From NCBI RefSeq assembly GCF_003148845.1, contig NZ_QGHA01000004.1, positions 434,001-498,000 of the forward strand: a stretch of DNA of 64,000 bases. The letters are read 5' to 3'. Positions within the stretch are counted from its first letter, which is position 1; each line of letters starts with the position of its first letter. The position numbers were made by a program, and so were the translations under genes. Source of the DNA: Mucilaginibacter oryzae. GTDB lineage: Bacteria > Bacteroidota > Bacteroidia > Sphingobacteriales > Sphingobacteriaceae. Under the pieces are notes generated by a model that ran no database searches, was not told the origin of the DNA, and was given only the letters and a program-made list of their open reading frames with translations. Positions 17,544 to 25,117 of this stretch are shown here, piece after piece.

Positions 17544-18188
17544 ATGAAACTGTCGGTTATCATTCCCTTCCTGATCATGTCAACGTTCGAACCTGCATTG
17601 GCGCAAAACGCTTATGTTAGGCTGGGGCAGCAAGCGTTGATGGATGGTGATTTTCGGTCGGCAGTGGCTCATTTGGAAAAGGCCTGTATTACCGATTCAA
17701 CCAATGCCAATGCCATGTGGATGCTGGGTTATTCGTATTACCATAGTGATAATTATAAAAAATCAATAGTGGCTTATAGCAAGGTGATAGCGGTGAAGCC
17801 TGCCGACGCTACCGCTTATTATTACCGCGCAAGGGCCAAAGGTTACCTCGGCCGTGATAGCCAGGCCAGCCCTGCCGATAAAGAACTTTATTTATTAGGG
17901 GCTATCGTCGATCTTACCAAGGCTATAGCCATCAACAACGATTTAAAGGATAATAAATACTACCAGAACCGTGGCATCGCCTATCGCGATTACGGTATGT
18001 TCAAACTGCAAAACAACTCACGCTTTTATGATAGGGCGCGGGGATTAAACTCACTCAAAGCCGCTATTGCCGACCTGGAAAAAGTACTGGCCGATAATCC
18101 ATCCCGCATGGATATAGCTACCTTGATCGATCAATCAAAAGATAAACTGATTCAGGCCACTACCGGCAATACGTTGGTTAAGCATTGA
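17544..18188 (+). CDS. Secreted TPR-repeat protein
   Basis: 214 residues. A signal peptide ends at A-L-A-Q (residues 18-21). At least three TPR units follow, recognisable by A-L-M-D-G-D-F-R-S-A-V-A-H-L-E-K-A, W-M-L-G-Y-S-Y-Y-H-S-D-N-Y-K-K-S-I and Y-Y-Y-R-A-R-A-K-G-Y-L-G; a fourth is degenerate. It is probably a periplasmic protein-interaction protein. Its stop lies directly against the remnant of an unrelated SRPBCC gene, so this gene or its 3' border was joined to its present neighbour by a rearrangement. Confidence 0.8.
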   Translation: MKLSVIIPFLIMSTFEPALAQNAYVRLGQQALMDGDFRSAVAHLEKACITDSTNANAMWMLGYSYYHSDNYKKSIVAYSKVIAVKPADATAYYYRARAKGYLGRDSQASPADKELYLLGAIVDLTKAIAINNDLKDNKYYQNRGIAYRDYGMFKLQNNSRFYDRARGLNSLKAAIADLEKVLADNPSRMDIATLIDQSKDKLIQATTGNTLVKH

Positions 18189-18198
18189 CTTTTTTCAG

Positions 18199-18429
18199 GG
18201 GGGCAGAAGGTTTGATTTTGAGGCTACTTATGATGAAATTGTTGAAGGCGAAAAGTTTACCTGCACCATGCCAAACGGTCGCCAGGCGAGCGTGCAGTTT
18301 AAACAAAACGGAGCGCAGACTGATGTTACCGTAACGTTCGATCCGGAAAATCAAAACCCTATCGAAATGCAGAAAAATGGCTGGCAGGCCATCTTAAATA
18401 GTTTTAAAAACTATACTGAAGCAAATTGA
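18199..18429 (+). pseudogene. 3' remnant of an SRPBCC/AHSA1-family gene
   Basis: No start codon lies near the 5' border, but one frame reads a continuous SRPBCC C-terminus for about 75 codons to a TGA at 18427: F-D-F-E-A-T-Y-D-E-I-V-E-G-E, then V-T-F-D-P-E-N and N-P-I-E-M-Q-K-N-G-W-Q-A-I-L. This matches the last half of YndB/AHSA1-like lipid-binding START-fold proteins. The N-terminal half is missing; the border coincides with the end of the TPR gene. The remaining codons are intact, so the truncation looks recent. Confidence 0.75.
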
Positions 18430-18591
18430 TATTAACCTGATATGGTTTATTACTAAAAACATGCGGTAAATACTGGCGTTGCAAACGCCAATCCATATTA
18501 AGCGCTCATTTTAAATGAGCGCAAGAAATATGAGCGCAAGAGATAAAAAAAAATCATAGCTGCAATTACCTTTCGCCTCTAAGCTCAAAAT

Positions 18592-19041
18592 CTATCCCCG
18601 CATTTTGTCCAATAAATCGCTAAGTGTAGCGGCTTCATCTTCGGTGAGGTTTTGGCTCAGGATATCTTTTGTTTTAAACTCCTGGTCCATTTTCGCAAGG
18701 GTAGCCAGGCCTTCTTCGCTAATGCGGATATCTACGGCCCTGCGGTCGCGGTTGTTGGTACAGCGCGATACGAGGCCTTTCTGAACCAGGCGGTCAACAA
18801 TGCGCGAAGCGTCAGACATTTTATCGATCATCCGTTCCTTCAGCAGGTTGATGGTAGCCGGTTTAGGGTACTGGCCCCGCAAAATCCTCAGGATATTAAA
18901 TTGCTGTTGCGTAATATTATGTTTTTCAAAATGGCAACGAAAATAGTTACCCAGCCACCCCTGCGTGTAGGCCACGTTAATGGCTACCTTGTGGTAAACG
19001 TCTTCAAAATTGGTACTTTGTATTTCGTCTTCTATCCGCAT
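18592..19041 (-). CDS. MarR-family transcriptional regulator
   Basis: 149 residues from the ATG at 19041; the 27-codon upstream extension has no MarR similarity. The winged-helix core shows F-N-I-L-R-I-L-R, then L-K-E-R-M-I-D-K-M-S-D-A-S-R-I-V-D-R-L (recognition helix) and a wing N-N-R-D-R-R-A-V-D-I-R-I-S-E-E-G. MarR dimers usually repress nearby transport or stress genes and release DNA on binding small phenolic ligands. The target is not obvious here. Confidence 0.9.
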   Translation of the reverse strand: MRIEDEIQSTNFEDVYHKVAINVAYTQGWLGNYFRCHFEKHNITQQQFNILRILRGQYPKPATINLLKERMIDKMSDASRIVDRLVQKGLVSRCTNNRDRRAVDIRISEEGLATLAKMDQEFKTKDILSQNLTEDEAATLSDLLDKMRG

Positions 19042-19087
19042 AATAGTAGTAATGAATGGGATACAAATATGTTTAATTATTTTTAAT

Positions 19088-19276
19088 TTAACATGGATTT
19101 GTTGACCCGTTATCCGCTGCACCGGTTTCAGATTGGGTTAATGGCGGCCTGCCATAATTCCAGGGGCAGTGCAGGCATTTGTTTTTGCAGCAGTAGCCGC
19201 GCTTTAAATGGTATTGGGCTGTAAAAACAAAATTGCCATCGTCGTTAATATAGTAATCGGCACCCTCCTGCAACAT
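19088..19276 (-). CDS. DUF5522 small Cys-rich protein
   Basis: 62 residues from the ATG at 19276, which overlaps the stop of the upstream exonuclease gene by one base (TGATG), so translational coupling is likely. It carries the DUF5522 signature Y-H-L-K-R-G-Y-C-C-K-N-K-C-L-H-C-P-W: four cysteines and a His that could bind zinc. Function unknown. It is common as a small partner gene in Bacteroidota. Confidence 0.85.
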   Translation of the reverse strand: MLQEGADYYINDDGNFVFTAQYHLKRGYCCKNKCLHCPWNYGRPPLTQSETGAADNGSTNPC

Positions 19277-20214
19277 CAATTCAGTATTTTTACAAAGATA
19301 TCATCTTTTAGATAAGCCCGCAGGTGTTCGCCCTTGCCATGAAGCGTCCAAACCTGTTGGGGTTGGGTTTGGGCTATGGTTTGCAGGATATCGTTCCAGT
19401 CTACATGGTCGGATATAAATAAGGTGTCCTGGTTGTTAACCTGTAAATTTTTCCACCCGGAAGCAAACAACCGTTTTACTCCCGTAGCCCTGATGTAACT
19501 ATCAAAAGTAAAAGGCGGAACGACATACACAAATTCATCCTGAACCTTCATTAGTTTACGCCCGTAAACCTGGTATTTACCCGGCGGGAAACCCATCTTT
19601 TCATAAATAAGATTGATAGGCATTATTTTATGGTGCACCAGGATCTTTTTTTGCGGCGCATGTTCGGTTATCAGGTTAATTAGCCGCTGGCTTTTGCCAA
19701 GCGCGTAAGCGCCCAACAGGATGTTTACTTTAATATCATTTATCTTTATGATCTCGGCAACCGGATCGGGATGGATCACAGCGGGATCAGCAAAAGTGCT
19801 TTCTGTAATCAATACATCAGCGGTAACCCATTCCACAGGCTCGCAGGTGGCATCTGGCTGCAGCTTGTAATCGCCGGTATAAAGGTAGCGCGCGCCCCGG
19901 TATTCCATCAGGATCTGAGCCGAGCCGAGCATGTGCCCTGCCGGCACAAGGGTTATGGTTACGCCGCCAACCACAAATGGCCGGTTAAACTCCGCTATGT
20001 GGAAAACCCTGGCTGCTGTACGGTCATATCTCAGTTGCATAATGCTTGCCGTAGCCCTGGTGCAATATACATTGGTGTTACCGCTTACGGCATGATCAGC
20101 ATGGGCGTGTGATATGATAGCCGTTTTGGCCGGTTGTTGCGGGTCGAGATAGAAATCGCCGTATTTACAGTACAGGCCTTTATCATCAAAGTAAACAAAA
20201 TCGTCGAGTATCAT
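19276..20214 (-). CDS. MBL-fold exonuclease of the DNA-ligase-associated type
   Basis: 312 residues. Metallo-beta-lactamase motif H-A-H-A-D-H near residues 35-40, P-A-G-H-M-L-G-S-A-Q-I, and Y-T-G-D-Y, with a beta-CASP-like C-terminal region (G-A-Y-A-L-G-K-S-Q). The opening D-K-G-L-Y-C-K-Y-G-D-F-Y-L-D-P is typical of the ligase-associated exonuclease group (TIGR04122-like). The usual partners (ATP-dependent ligase, Lhr-like helicase, PdeM phosphoesterase) are absent here. Start and stop overlap neighbours by one base on both sides, so it belongs to the coaE operon. Confidence 0.82.
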   Translation of the reverse strand: MILDDFVYFDDKGLYCKYGDFYLDPQQPAKTAIISHAHADHAVSGNTNVYCTRATASIMQLRYDRTAARVFHIAEFNRPFVVGGVTITLVPAGHMLGSAQILMEYRGARYLYTGDYKLQPDATCEPVEWVTADVLITESTFADPAVIHPDPVAEIIKINDIKVNILLGAYALGKSQRLINLITEHAPQKKILVHHKIMPINLIYEKMGFPPGKYQVYGRKLMKVQDEFVYVVPPFTFDSYIRATGVKRLFASGWKNLQVNNQDTLFISDHVDWNDILQTIAQTQPQQVWTLHGKGEHLRAYLKDDIFVKILN

Positions 20215-20810
20215 TAATTGCGGGAGAGTGACAGGTAAAGCTCGTGTAAACGCAGTATCTGCGGTATTACCAACTGCTTTCCGTCGTTGATAATTACATC
20301 ATTGGCCAGTTTTACTTTTTCATCCTGGGGCATCTGGCGGGCCTCGCGGCTTTCCACATCGGCGCGGCTTAACTTATCGCGAAGCATTACACGGTTAATC
20401 CGGGTTTCGAGCGGGGCGGTGATCATAATAGCCCGGTCGCACATTTTATACGATCCGCTTTCAAACAAGATAGCAGCCTCCCGAATTACGTAGGGTGCGG
20501 CCTGGTGCAGCCCGTCAAATTGTTCAAAAGCCCTGAATACGGCGGGATGTACCAGCGCGTTCAGCTTATCAAGTTCGGCCTTGTTGTTGAAAACTATGTT
20601 GGAGATGTATTTACGGTTCAGGCTGCCATCACCCCTATAAGCCTCGTTGCCAAAAGCCTGTTTAATACCTGCAATAAGTACATCATCGGTAACCATTACC
20701 TTTTTAGCTTCGTCATCGGCATAAAAAACCGGTACGCCAAGCAATTCAAATACCTTGGCTATGGTTGTTTTGCCGCTGCCTATATTACCTGTTAAACCTA
20801 CTTTAAGCAT
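20214..20810 (-). CDS. coaE: Dephospho-CoA kinase
   Basis: 198 residues. P-loop G-N-I-G-S-G-K-T at 8-15, F-Y-A-D-D-E-A-K near 29-36, and L-V-H-P-A-V-F in the middle; all three are CoaE hallmarks. It performs the last step of CoA synthesis, phosphorylating the ribose 3'-OH of dephospho-CoA. It shares TAATG junctions with the exonuclease gene downstream and the YbbR gene upstream, so the three are translationally coupled. Confidence 0.96.
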   Translation of the reverse strand: MLKVGLTGNIGSGKTTIAKVFELLGVPVFYADDEAKKVMVTDDVLIAGIKQAFGNEAYRGDGSLNRKYISNIVFNNKAELDKLNALVHPAVFRAFEQFDGLHQAAPYVIREAAILFESGSYKMCDRAIMITAPLETRINRVMLRDKLSRADVESREARQMPQDEKVKLANDVIINDGKQLVIPQILRLHELYLSLSRN

Positions 20811-21754
20811 TATTTGGTGATGATGAAATCGATGTTGCCGGGTTCAACTTTTACTATTTTACAAAACGGGGGCACTCGGATCAGCTTTACCGGCAAGGTG
20901 CTGTAACCTTTATCGCGCCACAAATCCAGGTCGGCGGTAGCTTCAAAAAGATCTTCGTCCATATCGGGGTACCTGCTTAACGATGTGGTAAAAGTGATCT
21001 TTACCTTTTGCGGAAATACCTTTACATCCGCGTAATTATTATGGAGCAGCTTTACCGGGATCTCGAGTGTTTTTTCGGTAAACTCATCAACCGGTATAAT
21101 GGCCTGTACCGATCTGGGGTAAACGTTCAGGTTTCCCTCTTTGCTGGGCTGCAGGTTTACCCGGGTATTAATCGTTTCGTTAATACCGGTTAATTTAAGC
21201 GAATCTGTTTTCCACGAAGTGATATCCTTCAGCCGTTCAACCGGGCCGCTCACGGTAACGTATGCCGGTTTCACCGTGATATTACCCGATATGGCAAACT
21301 GTTTTTGATAAACTATCCCGGTTACCAGTTCCACAGGTACTTTTTTTACCAGGCGGTTACTGAAATCAAAATACAAGGTATCCGGATCGATAGAGATGAT
21401 CTGGCTCACACCTTCCTTACCCGCGTTAATTTGTTTTAACTGGCTGCTTAAAACCACGTAATTATGGTTTTCGAGCGTGTGCAGATCAACGGTAAGCGGT
21501 TTGCTATCGTTATTGATTTTTGAAAAAAGCATTTGCCAGCCGGTGCCCTTAATGGTAACGTCAACCGTATCGGGCTGCAGCGAATGAAAAGCGCGCTTTT
21601 GAGGAGCGTTTTTAAATATCAGCACCTCGCGGATGGTGTAGGGAATAGGATCAGAAAGGGTAGTAAAAATCCAGGCTACAACAGCCACGGCCAAACAGGT
21701 AAAAAATACCGATAGCCGCCTCCGTTCTGTTGCCGATAATTTTACTATTGCCAT
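20810..21754 (-). CDS. YbbR-like domain protein (CdaR-like), membrane anchored
   Basis: 314 residues with one N-terminal membrane segment (about 13-32), the rest extracytoplasmic. Repeated YbbR units are visible as P-V-x-L-V-T-G and V-T-V-S-G-P-V-E-R-L-K-D-I. In Firmicutes YbbR/CdaR modulates a diadenylate cyclase; in Bacteroidota the gene lies in this conserved block next to coaE and yajC, and its role is less clear. Confidence 0.85.
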   Translation of the reverse strand: MAIVKLSATERRRLSVFFTCLAVAVVAWIFTTLSDPIPYTIREVLIFKNAPQKRAFHSLQPDTVDVTIKGTGWQMLFSKINNDSKPLTVDLHTLENHNYVVLSSQLKQINAGKEGVSQIISIDPDTLYFDFSNRLVKKVPVELVTGIVYQKQFAISGNITVKPAYVTVSGPVERLKDITSWKTDSLKLTGINETINTRVNLQPSKEGNLNVYPRSVQAIIPVDEFTEKTLEIPVKLLHNNYADVKVFPQKVKITFTTSLSRYPDMDEDLFEATADLDLWRDKGYSTLPVKLIRVPPFCKIVKVEPGNIDFIITK

Positions 21755-21761
21755 TATTTTT

Positions 21762-21916
21762 TAAGGTTAAAGGCGAAAGGTTAAAGGTGAAAGGTTTTCC
21801 ACTTTAGTGTTTCCCTTTTCCTTTAACCTTTCATCCTGTTTGTTTTATGTAAGGAGTGTTTAAGGTTCAAAACGATAAGCTTCTACCTTTCGCCTTTAAC
21901 CTTTTCCCTTTCACCT
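21762..21916. repeat. CTTTAACC/CTTTCGCC-type intergenic repeat, copy 2 (inverted pair)
   Basis: AAGGTTAAAGGCGAAAGG (about 21763-21780) faces CCTTTCGCCTTTAACCTTTT (21886-21905) across about 100 bases, with further CCTTTAACCTTT units in between. It is longer than the copy at 9708-9800 and interrupts the yajC-YbbR interval. Confidence 0.65.
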
Positions 21917-21924
21917 AAACAAAA

Positions 21925-22248
21925 CTATGCTTTTTTCTCAACCGGCGGCGTATTCAGCGCTTTTGATGCCTCGAGCGAGATAGCTGATTTATCAAAGCGG
22001 ATTTTGCCGTTATCAACCTCAACTAAAAAAGTAGTATCGTTAACAGCGATAATACGGCCGTGAATACCGGCAGTAGTCACTACTTTATCACCTGTTTTTA
22101 ATTCTTCAACGTATTTTTTTTGGTCTTTTTGTTTTTTAACCTGCGGGCGGATCATGAAAAAGTAAAACACCACGATGATCAACACCATGGGTACCAGCTG
22201 GCCATACTGACCAAAACCGCCTGCCTCTAATAAAATAGTAGCTATCAT
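21925..22248 (-). CDS. yajC: Preprotein translocase accessory subunit YajC
   Basis: 107 residues with one membrane segment (about 15-35) containing M-V-L-I-I-V-V-F-Y-F-F-M-I-R-P-Q, then the YajC signature K-K-Q-K-D-Q-K-K and L-K-T-G-D-K-V-V-T-T-A-G-I-H-G. It associates with SecDF in the inner membrane. A 12-base gap to the DUF1573 gene indicates co-transcription. Confidence 0.95.
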   Translation of the reverse strand: MIATILLEAGGFGQYGQLVPMVLIIVVFYFFMIRPQVKKQKDQKKYVEELKTGDKVVTTAGIHGRIIAVNDTTFLVEVDNGKIRFDKSAISLEASKALNTPPVEKKA

Positions 22249-22260
22249 TGTTTAAATTAA

Positions 22261-22707
22261 TTATTTCTTTTTTAATACCTCGCCTATCAGGTGTACCATC
22301 GTTTCGGCGGGAATGGTGTTGGCGGTAACCGTAATTTGTTTATCCTGCAAACCGCTTTTGCCGGCACTGTTAAAGGTAACGCCTATAACAGCGCTTTCGC
22401 CGGGTTTAACCGGGCTTTTAGGCCAGGTTGGGGTAGTGCAGCCGCAGGTAGCACGCGCGTTGGTAATAATCAACGGCGATTTACCGGTATTGGTAAATTT
22501 AAAATCGTAATGCGTGGTATCGCCTTCGGTAATCTTGCCAAAATCGTGGCTTTCTTTTTCAAATTTCACCACCGGCGCGTTGGCCGCTTTGGCGCTGCTA
22601 TCTGCCTGTGCCGTAGCGCTGCTATCTGCTTTGCTGCCGCTCCCGGTGCCATTGCAGGCTGCCAGTAACATGCCTGCTGCAACTAAACTTAAAAACAGTT
22701 TTTTCAT
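22261..22707 (-). CDS. DUF1573 lipoprotein
   Basis: 148 residues. The lipobox L-L-A-A-C gives Cys18. After a Ser/Ala linker, the DUF1573 Ig-like (ASPM/SPD-2/Hydin-like) domain reads H-D-F-G-K-I-T-E-G-D, F-K-F-T-N-T-G-K-S-P-L-I-I and A-R-A-T-C-G-C-T-T-P. Function unknown; it is a fixed member of the nusB-yajC-coaE block in this phylum. Confidence 0.92.
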   Translation of the reverse strand: MKKLFLSLVAAGMLLAACNGTGSGSKADSSATAQADSSAKAANAPVVKFEKESHDFGKITEGDTTHYDFKFTNTGKSPLIITNARATCGCTTPTWPKSPVKPGESAVIGVTFNSAGKSGLQDKQITVTANTIPAETMVHLIGEVLKKK

Positions 22708-22715
22708 TTTTCAGA

Positions 22716-23663
22716 TTATTCTATAAGGCCGCGGCCAATTTTTTTGATCTTATTTTCGGCTTTCAGCTCAATCAAAATCTTGTCTAAGATACCGTTTATA
22801 AATGAATTACTTTTAGGTGTACTAAACTCTTTCGAAATCTCCAGGTACTCGTTAATAGTCACCTTAACCGGTATCGAATTAAAGTTAATAAACTCGGTAA
22901 TAGCCATTTTCATCAGCAGTGTATCCATCATGGCAATACGCTCGGGCTCCCAGTTTTGGGTTTTGGCGGCAATCAGCTCCTGGTAAGCGCCATCGTACCG
23001 CACACTTTGCTGAAACAGGTTCACTACAAACTCGCGGTCTTCAACCCAGTTGCCGGTAATTTCGGCCAGGTGGTTAAGCTTGTAATCATCGTGCGAGAAG
23101 TTTTTGAACGTTTTGGCTATCAATGCCTGTAAAACATCCTTATCAACCGGCCAAAAAATAAACATATCCTCAAAAACCTGTTCGGCCAGCGATGATTTCA
23201 GGATCACTTTTTTGAAAATGAATTTGATGATGTCTTTGTCGGTTTGCAGGGTATCGCCGGTTTTGGCAAGATATTCTGCATACTCGGGCGAATTGCGGAG
23301 GGTGATGAAAAGGGTTTTGGCCAGTTCGGGTTCAAAATTCCAGTCAACCTTGTACTTTTTCTTAGCCTGTATGTACTCTTTGTTATCATTAAGGCTAACT
23401 ATAAACCTGTTGGTGATAATTTTAAGGTTGGGGTTCAGGTCTTCGGCGGTGGGCAGGTGTTTGTTGGCACGTTCCTGTGCGTCGTTTTCTGAAAAACTTA
23501 CCACTTCCCCAATCAGCGAGAGCATCCAGATATACATTTCGTAAACCTGATCGATGCTATGGAGCATGTTTTTTTCGAAAAGTTTAACATCTTTCGTATC
23601 CGATTGGTGATACGCGTACAGTGCCTGTAGTACTTTTACCCGGAGGTGCCTTCTGTTTAACAT
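22716..23663 (-). CDS. nusB: Transcription antitermination factor NusB, long Bacteroidota form
   Basis: 315 residues, about twice the E. coli length because Bacteroidota NusB has an N-terminal extension. The start L-N-R-R-H-L-R-V-K-V-L-Q-A-L-Y-A-Y is typical, and the canonical NusB fold is at the C-terminus: M-D-T-L-L-M-K-M-A-I-T-E, I-P-V-K-V-T-I-N-E-Y-L-E-I-S-K-E-F-S-T, S-F-I-N-G-I-L-D. It binds boxA RNA with NusE to prevent premature termination in rRNA operons. Confidence 0.95.
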   Translation of the reverse strand: MLNRRHLRVKVLQALYAYHQSDTKDVKLFEKNMLHSIDQVYEMYIWMLSLIGEVVSFSENDAQERANKHLPTAEDLNPNLKIITNRFIVSLNDNKEYIQAKKKYKVDWNFEPELAKTLFITLRNSPEYAEYLAKTGDTLQTDKDIIKFIFKKVILKSSLAEQVFEDMFIFWPVDKDVLQALIAKTFKNFSHDDYKLNHLAEITGNWVEDREFVVNLFQQSVRYDGAYQELIAAKTQNWEPERIAMMDTLLMKMAITEFINFNSIPVKVTINEYLEISKEFSTPKSNSFINGILDKILIELKAENKIKKIGRGLIE

Positions 23664-23724
23664 TTTTGTAAGAACGATTTTGGTTGCCTTGATGGCAAAC
23701 GGTGATATAACTAATTAATTGTGT

Positions 23725-24810
23725 TTAATAGGATGATTTTACCTTGCGGATGTCTTCAATGCGTTTTTCGGCAATTTTATTGGCCGCGTTAATGGTTGAA
23801 ATATTTTCGGCTTTTGATAGCTTTAATACGTTGCGCGTGGCTTCGTAAATATTTTCGGTAAGCTGAAGCGTGCGTTTCCTGTTAAAATTCATCAACTCGG
23901 AATAACCGGTGATGATGCCGCCCGCGTTAATTACATAATCGGGTGCAAACAGGATGCCCTTATCAACCAGCATTTGCCCGTGTTCGGCCTCATCCCGCAG
24001 CTGGTTATTGGCCGAGCCCGCTATGATACCGCATTTCAATTTACCGATGGTTTGGCTGTTAACCGTGCCGCCCATAGCGCATGGCGCGTAAATATCGGCA
24101 TCGATATCAAAAATGGTGTTGTTTGATACCGCCTCGGCGCCATATTTTTTGGCTATCTGTATTACGCGCTCCTCGTTAATATCGCTGGCGTAAACCTTTA
24201 CATTTTCATCGCGCAGTAAACGTACCAGGTTTTCGCCAACGTGACCAATACCCTGTACAATAACCGATTTGCCGGTTAAGCTGTCGCTACCGTACATTTC
24301 GCGGGTGCAGGCTTTAATGCCCATCAATACGCCGAGGGCTGTGATAGGCGATGGGTCGCCGCTGCCGCCAATATTTTCGGGTGCGCCGGTAACATGGGTG
24401 GTTTCCATTTTAATGTACTCCATGTCGCGCGGGTTGGTGCCCACGTCTTCGGCAGCAATAAATTCGCCGTTCAGGTTTTTTACAAACCGGCCGAATTTGC
24501 GCAGTAAAGCTTCGGTTTTGCCCTGGCGCGAATCGCCGATAATTACCGAATAACCGCCGCCCAGGTTAAGGCCTGCAATGGCCGCCTTATAAGTCATGCT
24601 TTTGGCCAAACGCAGCACATCGTCCAATGCTTCACCCTCGGTACGATAGGCCCACATGCGCACACCGCCAAAGGCAGGGCCCAGGGTAGTATCATGAATA
24701 GCGATAATCGCTTTCAGGTTGGTATCCGGGTCGGAGCAGAAAACAACTTTTTTGTGCCCGAAAGCATCAAGCTGATTAAATATGGATTCCGGTAGATGTT
24801 GCTCGGGCAT
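23725..24810 (-). CDS. Glu/Leu/Phe/Val dehydrogenase family protein (leucine-dehydrogenase-like) with the catalytic Lys replaced by Tyr
   Basis: 361 residues from the ATG at 24810, close to leucine dehydrogenase length. Substrate Lys75 (M-T-Y-K) and Asp122 (A-A-E-D-V-G-T) are conserved, and the NAD domain has G-I-G-H-V-G. In the glycine loop, however, the residue after G-G-G is Tyr87 (G-L-N-L-G-G-G-Y-S-V-I-I-G-D), where active family members have the catalytic Lys (K80 of Bacillus leucine dehydrogenase). Spacing confirms the register: 12 residues from K75 and 35 to D122, as in the Bacillus enzyme. A perfect promoter precedes it, so it is expressed. It may be a reduced-activity or repurposed enzyme. 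Confidence 0.88.
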   Translation of the reverse strand: MPEQHLPESIFNQLDAFGHKKVVFCSDPDTNLKAIIAIHDTTLGPAFGGVRMWAYRTEGEALDDVLRLAKSMTYKAAIAGLNLGGGYSVIIGDSRQGKTEALLRKFGRFVKNLNGEFIAAEDVGTNPRDMEYIKMETTHVTGAPENIGGSGDPSPITALGVLMGIKACTREMYGSDSLTGKSVIVQGIGHVGENLVRLLRDENVKVYASDINEERVIQIAKKYGAEAVSNNTIFDIDADIYAPCAMGGTVNSQTIGKLKCGIIAGSANNQLRDEAEHGQMLVDKGILFAPDYVINAGGIITGYSELMNFNRKRTLQLTENIYEATRNVLKLSKAENISTINAANKIAEKRIEDIRKVKSSY

Positions 24811-24846
24811 TTGTTTGGACAAAATAATATTGTTTTTAAGGCCGCA

Positions 24847-24877
24847 CAAAAGTAGCGGTTTTTTTAGTTATGACAAA
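24847..24877 (-). promoter_or_regulatory. Promoter of the leucine-dehydrogenase-like gene
   Basis: Reading the minus strand: TTTG (24874-24877), 19-base spacer, TACTTTTG (24847-24854), then 36 bases to the ATG. Exact match to the Bacteroidota -33/-7 consensus. Confidence 0.75.
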
Positions 24878-24952
24878 GTAAAGATACGGTTGAATGATAA
24901 AAAGAGGACGGATATATTTATTGAATCGATATTATCACGATTATCAATAAAG

Positions 24953-25117
24953 ATGATTTTTAAGAAGAGCAAGAAGCAAGTGTTTTGCTCTATGTACTAT
25001 AAAAGAATATTTATAGGATTAATATACATTTTTGTATTATTAGTAGTACATTTAATAGACATTTATCATTATGTTTGGATCAATAATGATCCTAAGCTTT
25101 ACAGTAAAAAAAGATAA
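24953..25117 (+). CDS. Small membrane peptide, or the displaced N-terminus of the next gene
   Basis: 54 codons from the ATG at 24953. A basic start (M-I-F-K-K-S-K-K-Q) is followed by one hydrophobic segment (I-F-I-G-L-I-Y-I-F-V-L-L-V-V at 19-32) and a short polar tail. It overlaps the peptidase-like frame by 47 bases. The frame ends just after a run of seven A (25106-25112); one A fewer would fuse it in frame with the downstream protein, giving a membrane-anchored peptidase of about 210 residues. It could be a genuine small gene, a phase-variable N-terminus or a frameshift. Confidence 0.4.
   Translation: MIFKKSKKQVFCSMYYKRIFIGLIYIFVLLVVHLIDIYHYVWINNDPKLYSKKR

Noticed and set aside
24782-24952. 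N-terminal part of the frame ending at 25117
   Set aside because: It is antisense to the leucine-dehydrogenase-like start and its promoter. Only the part from the ATG at 24953 is kept, with low confidence.
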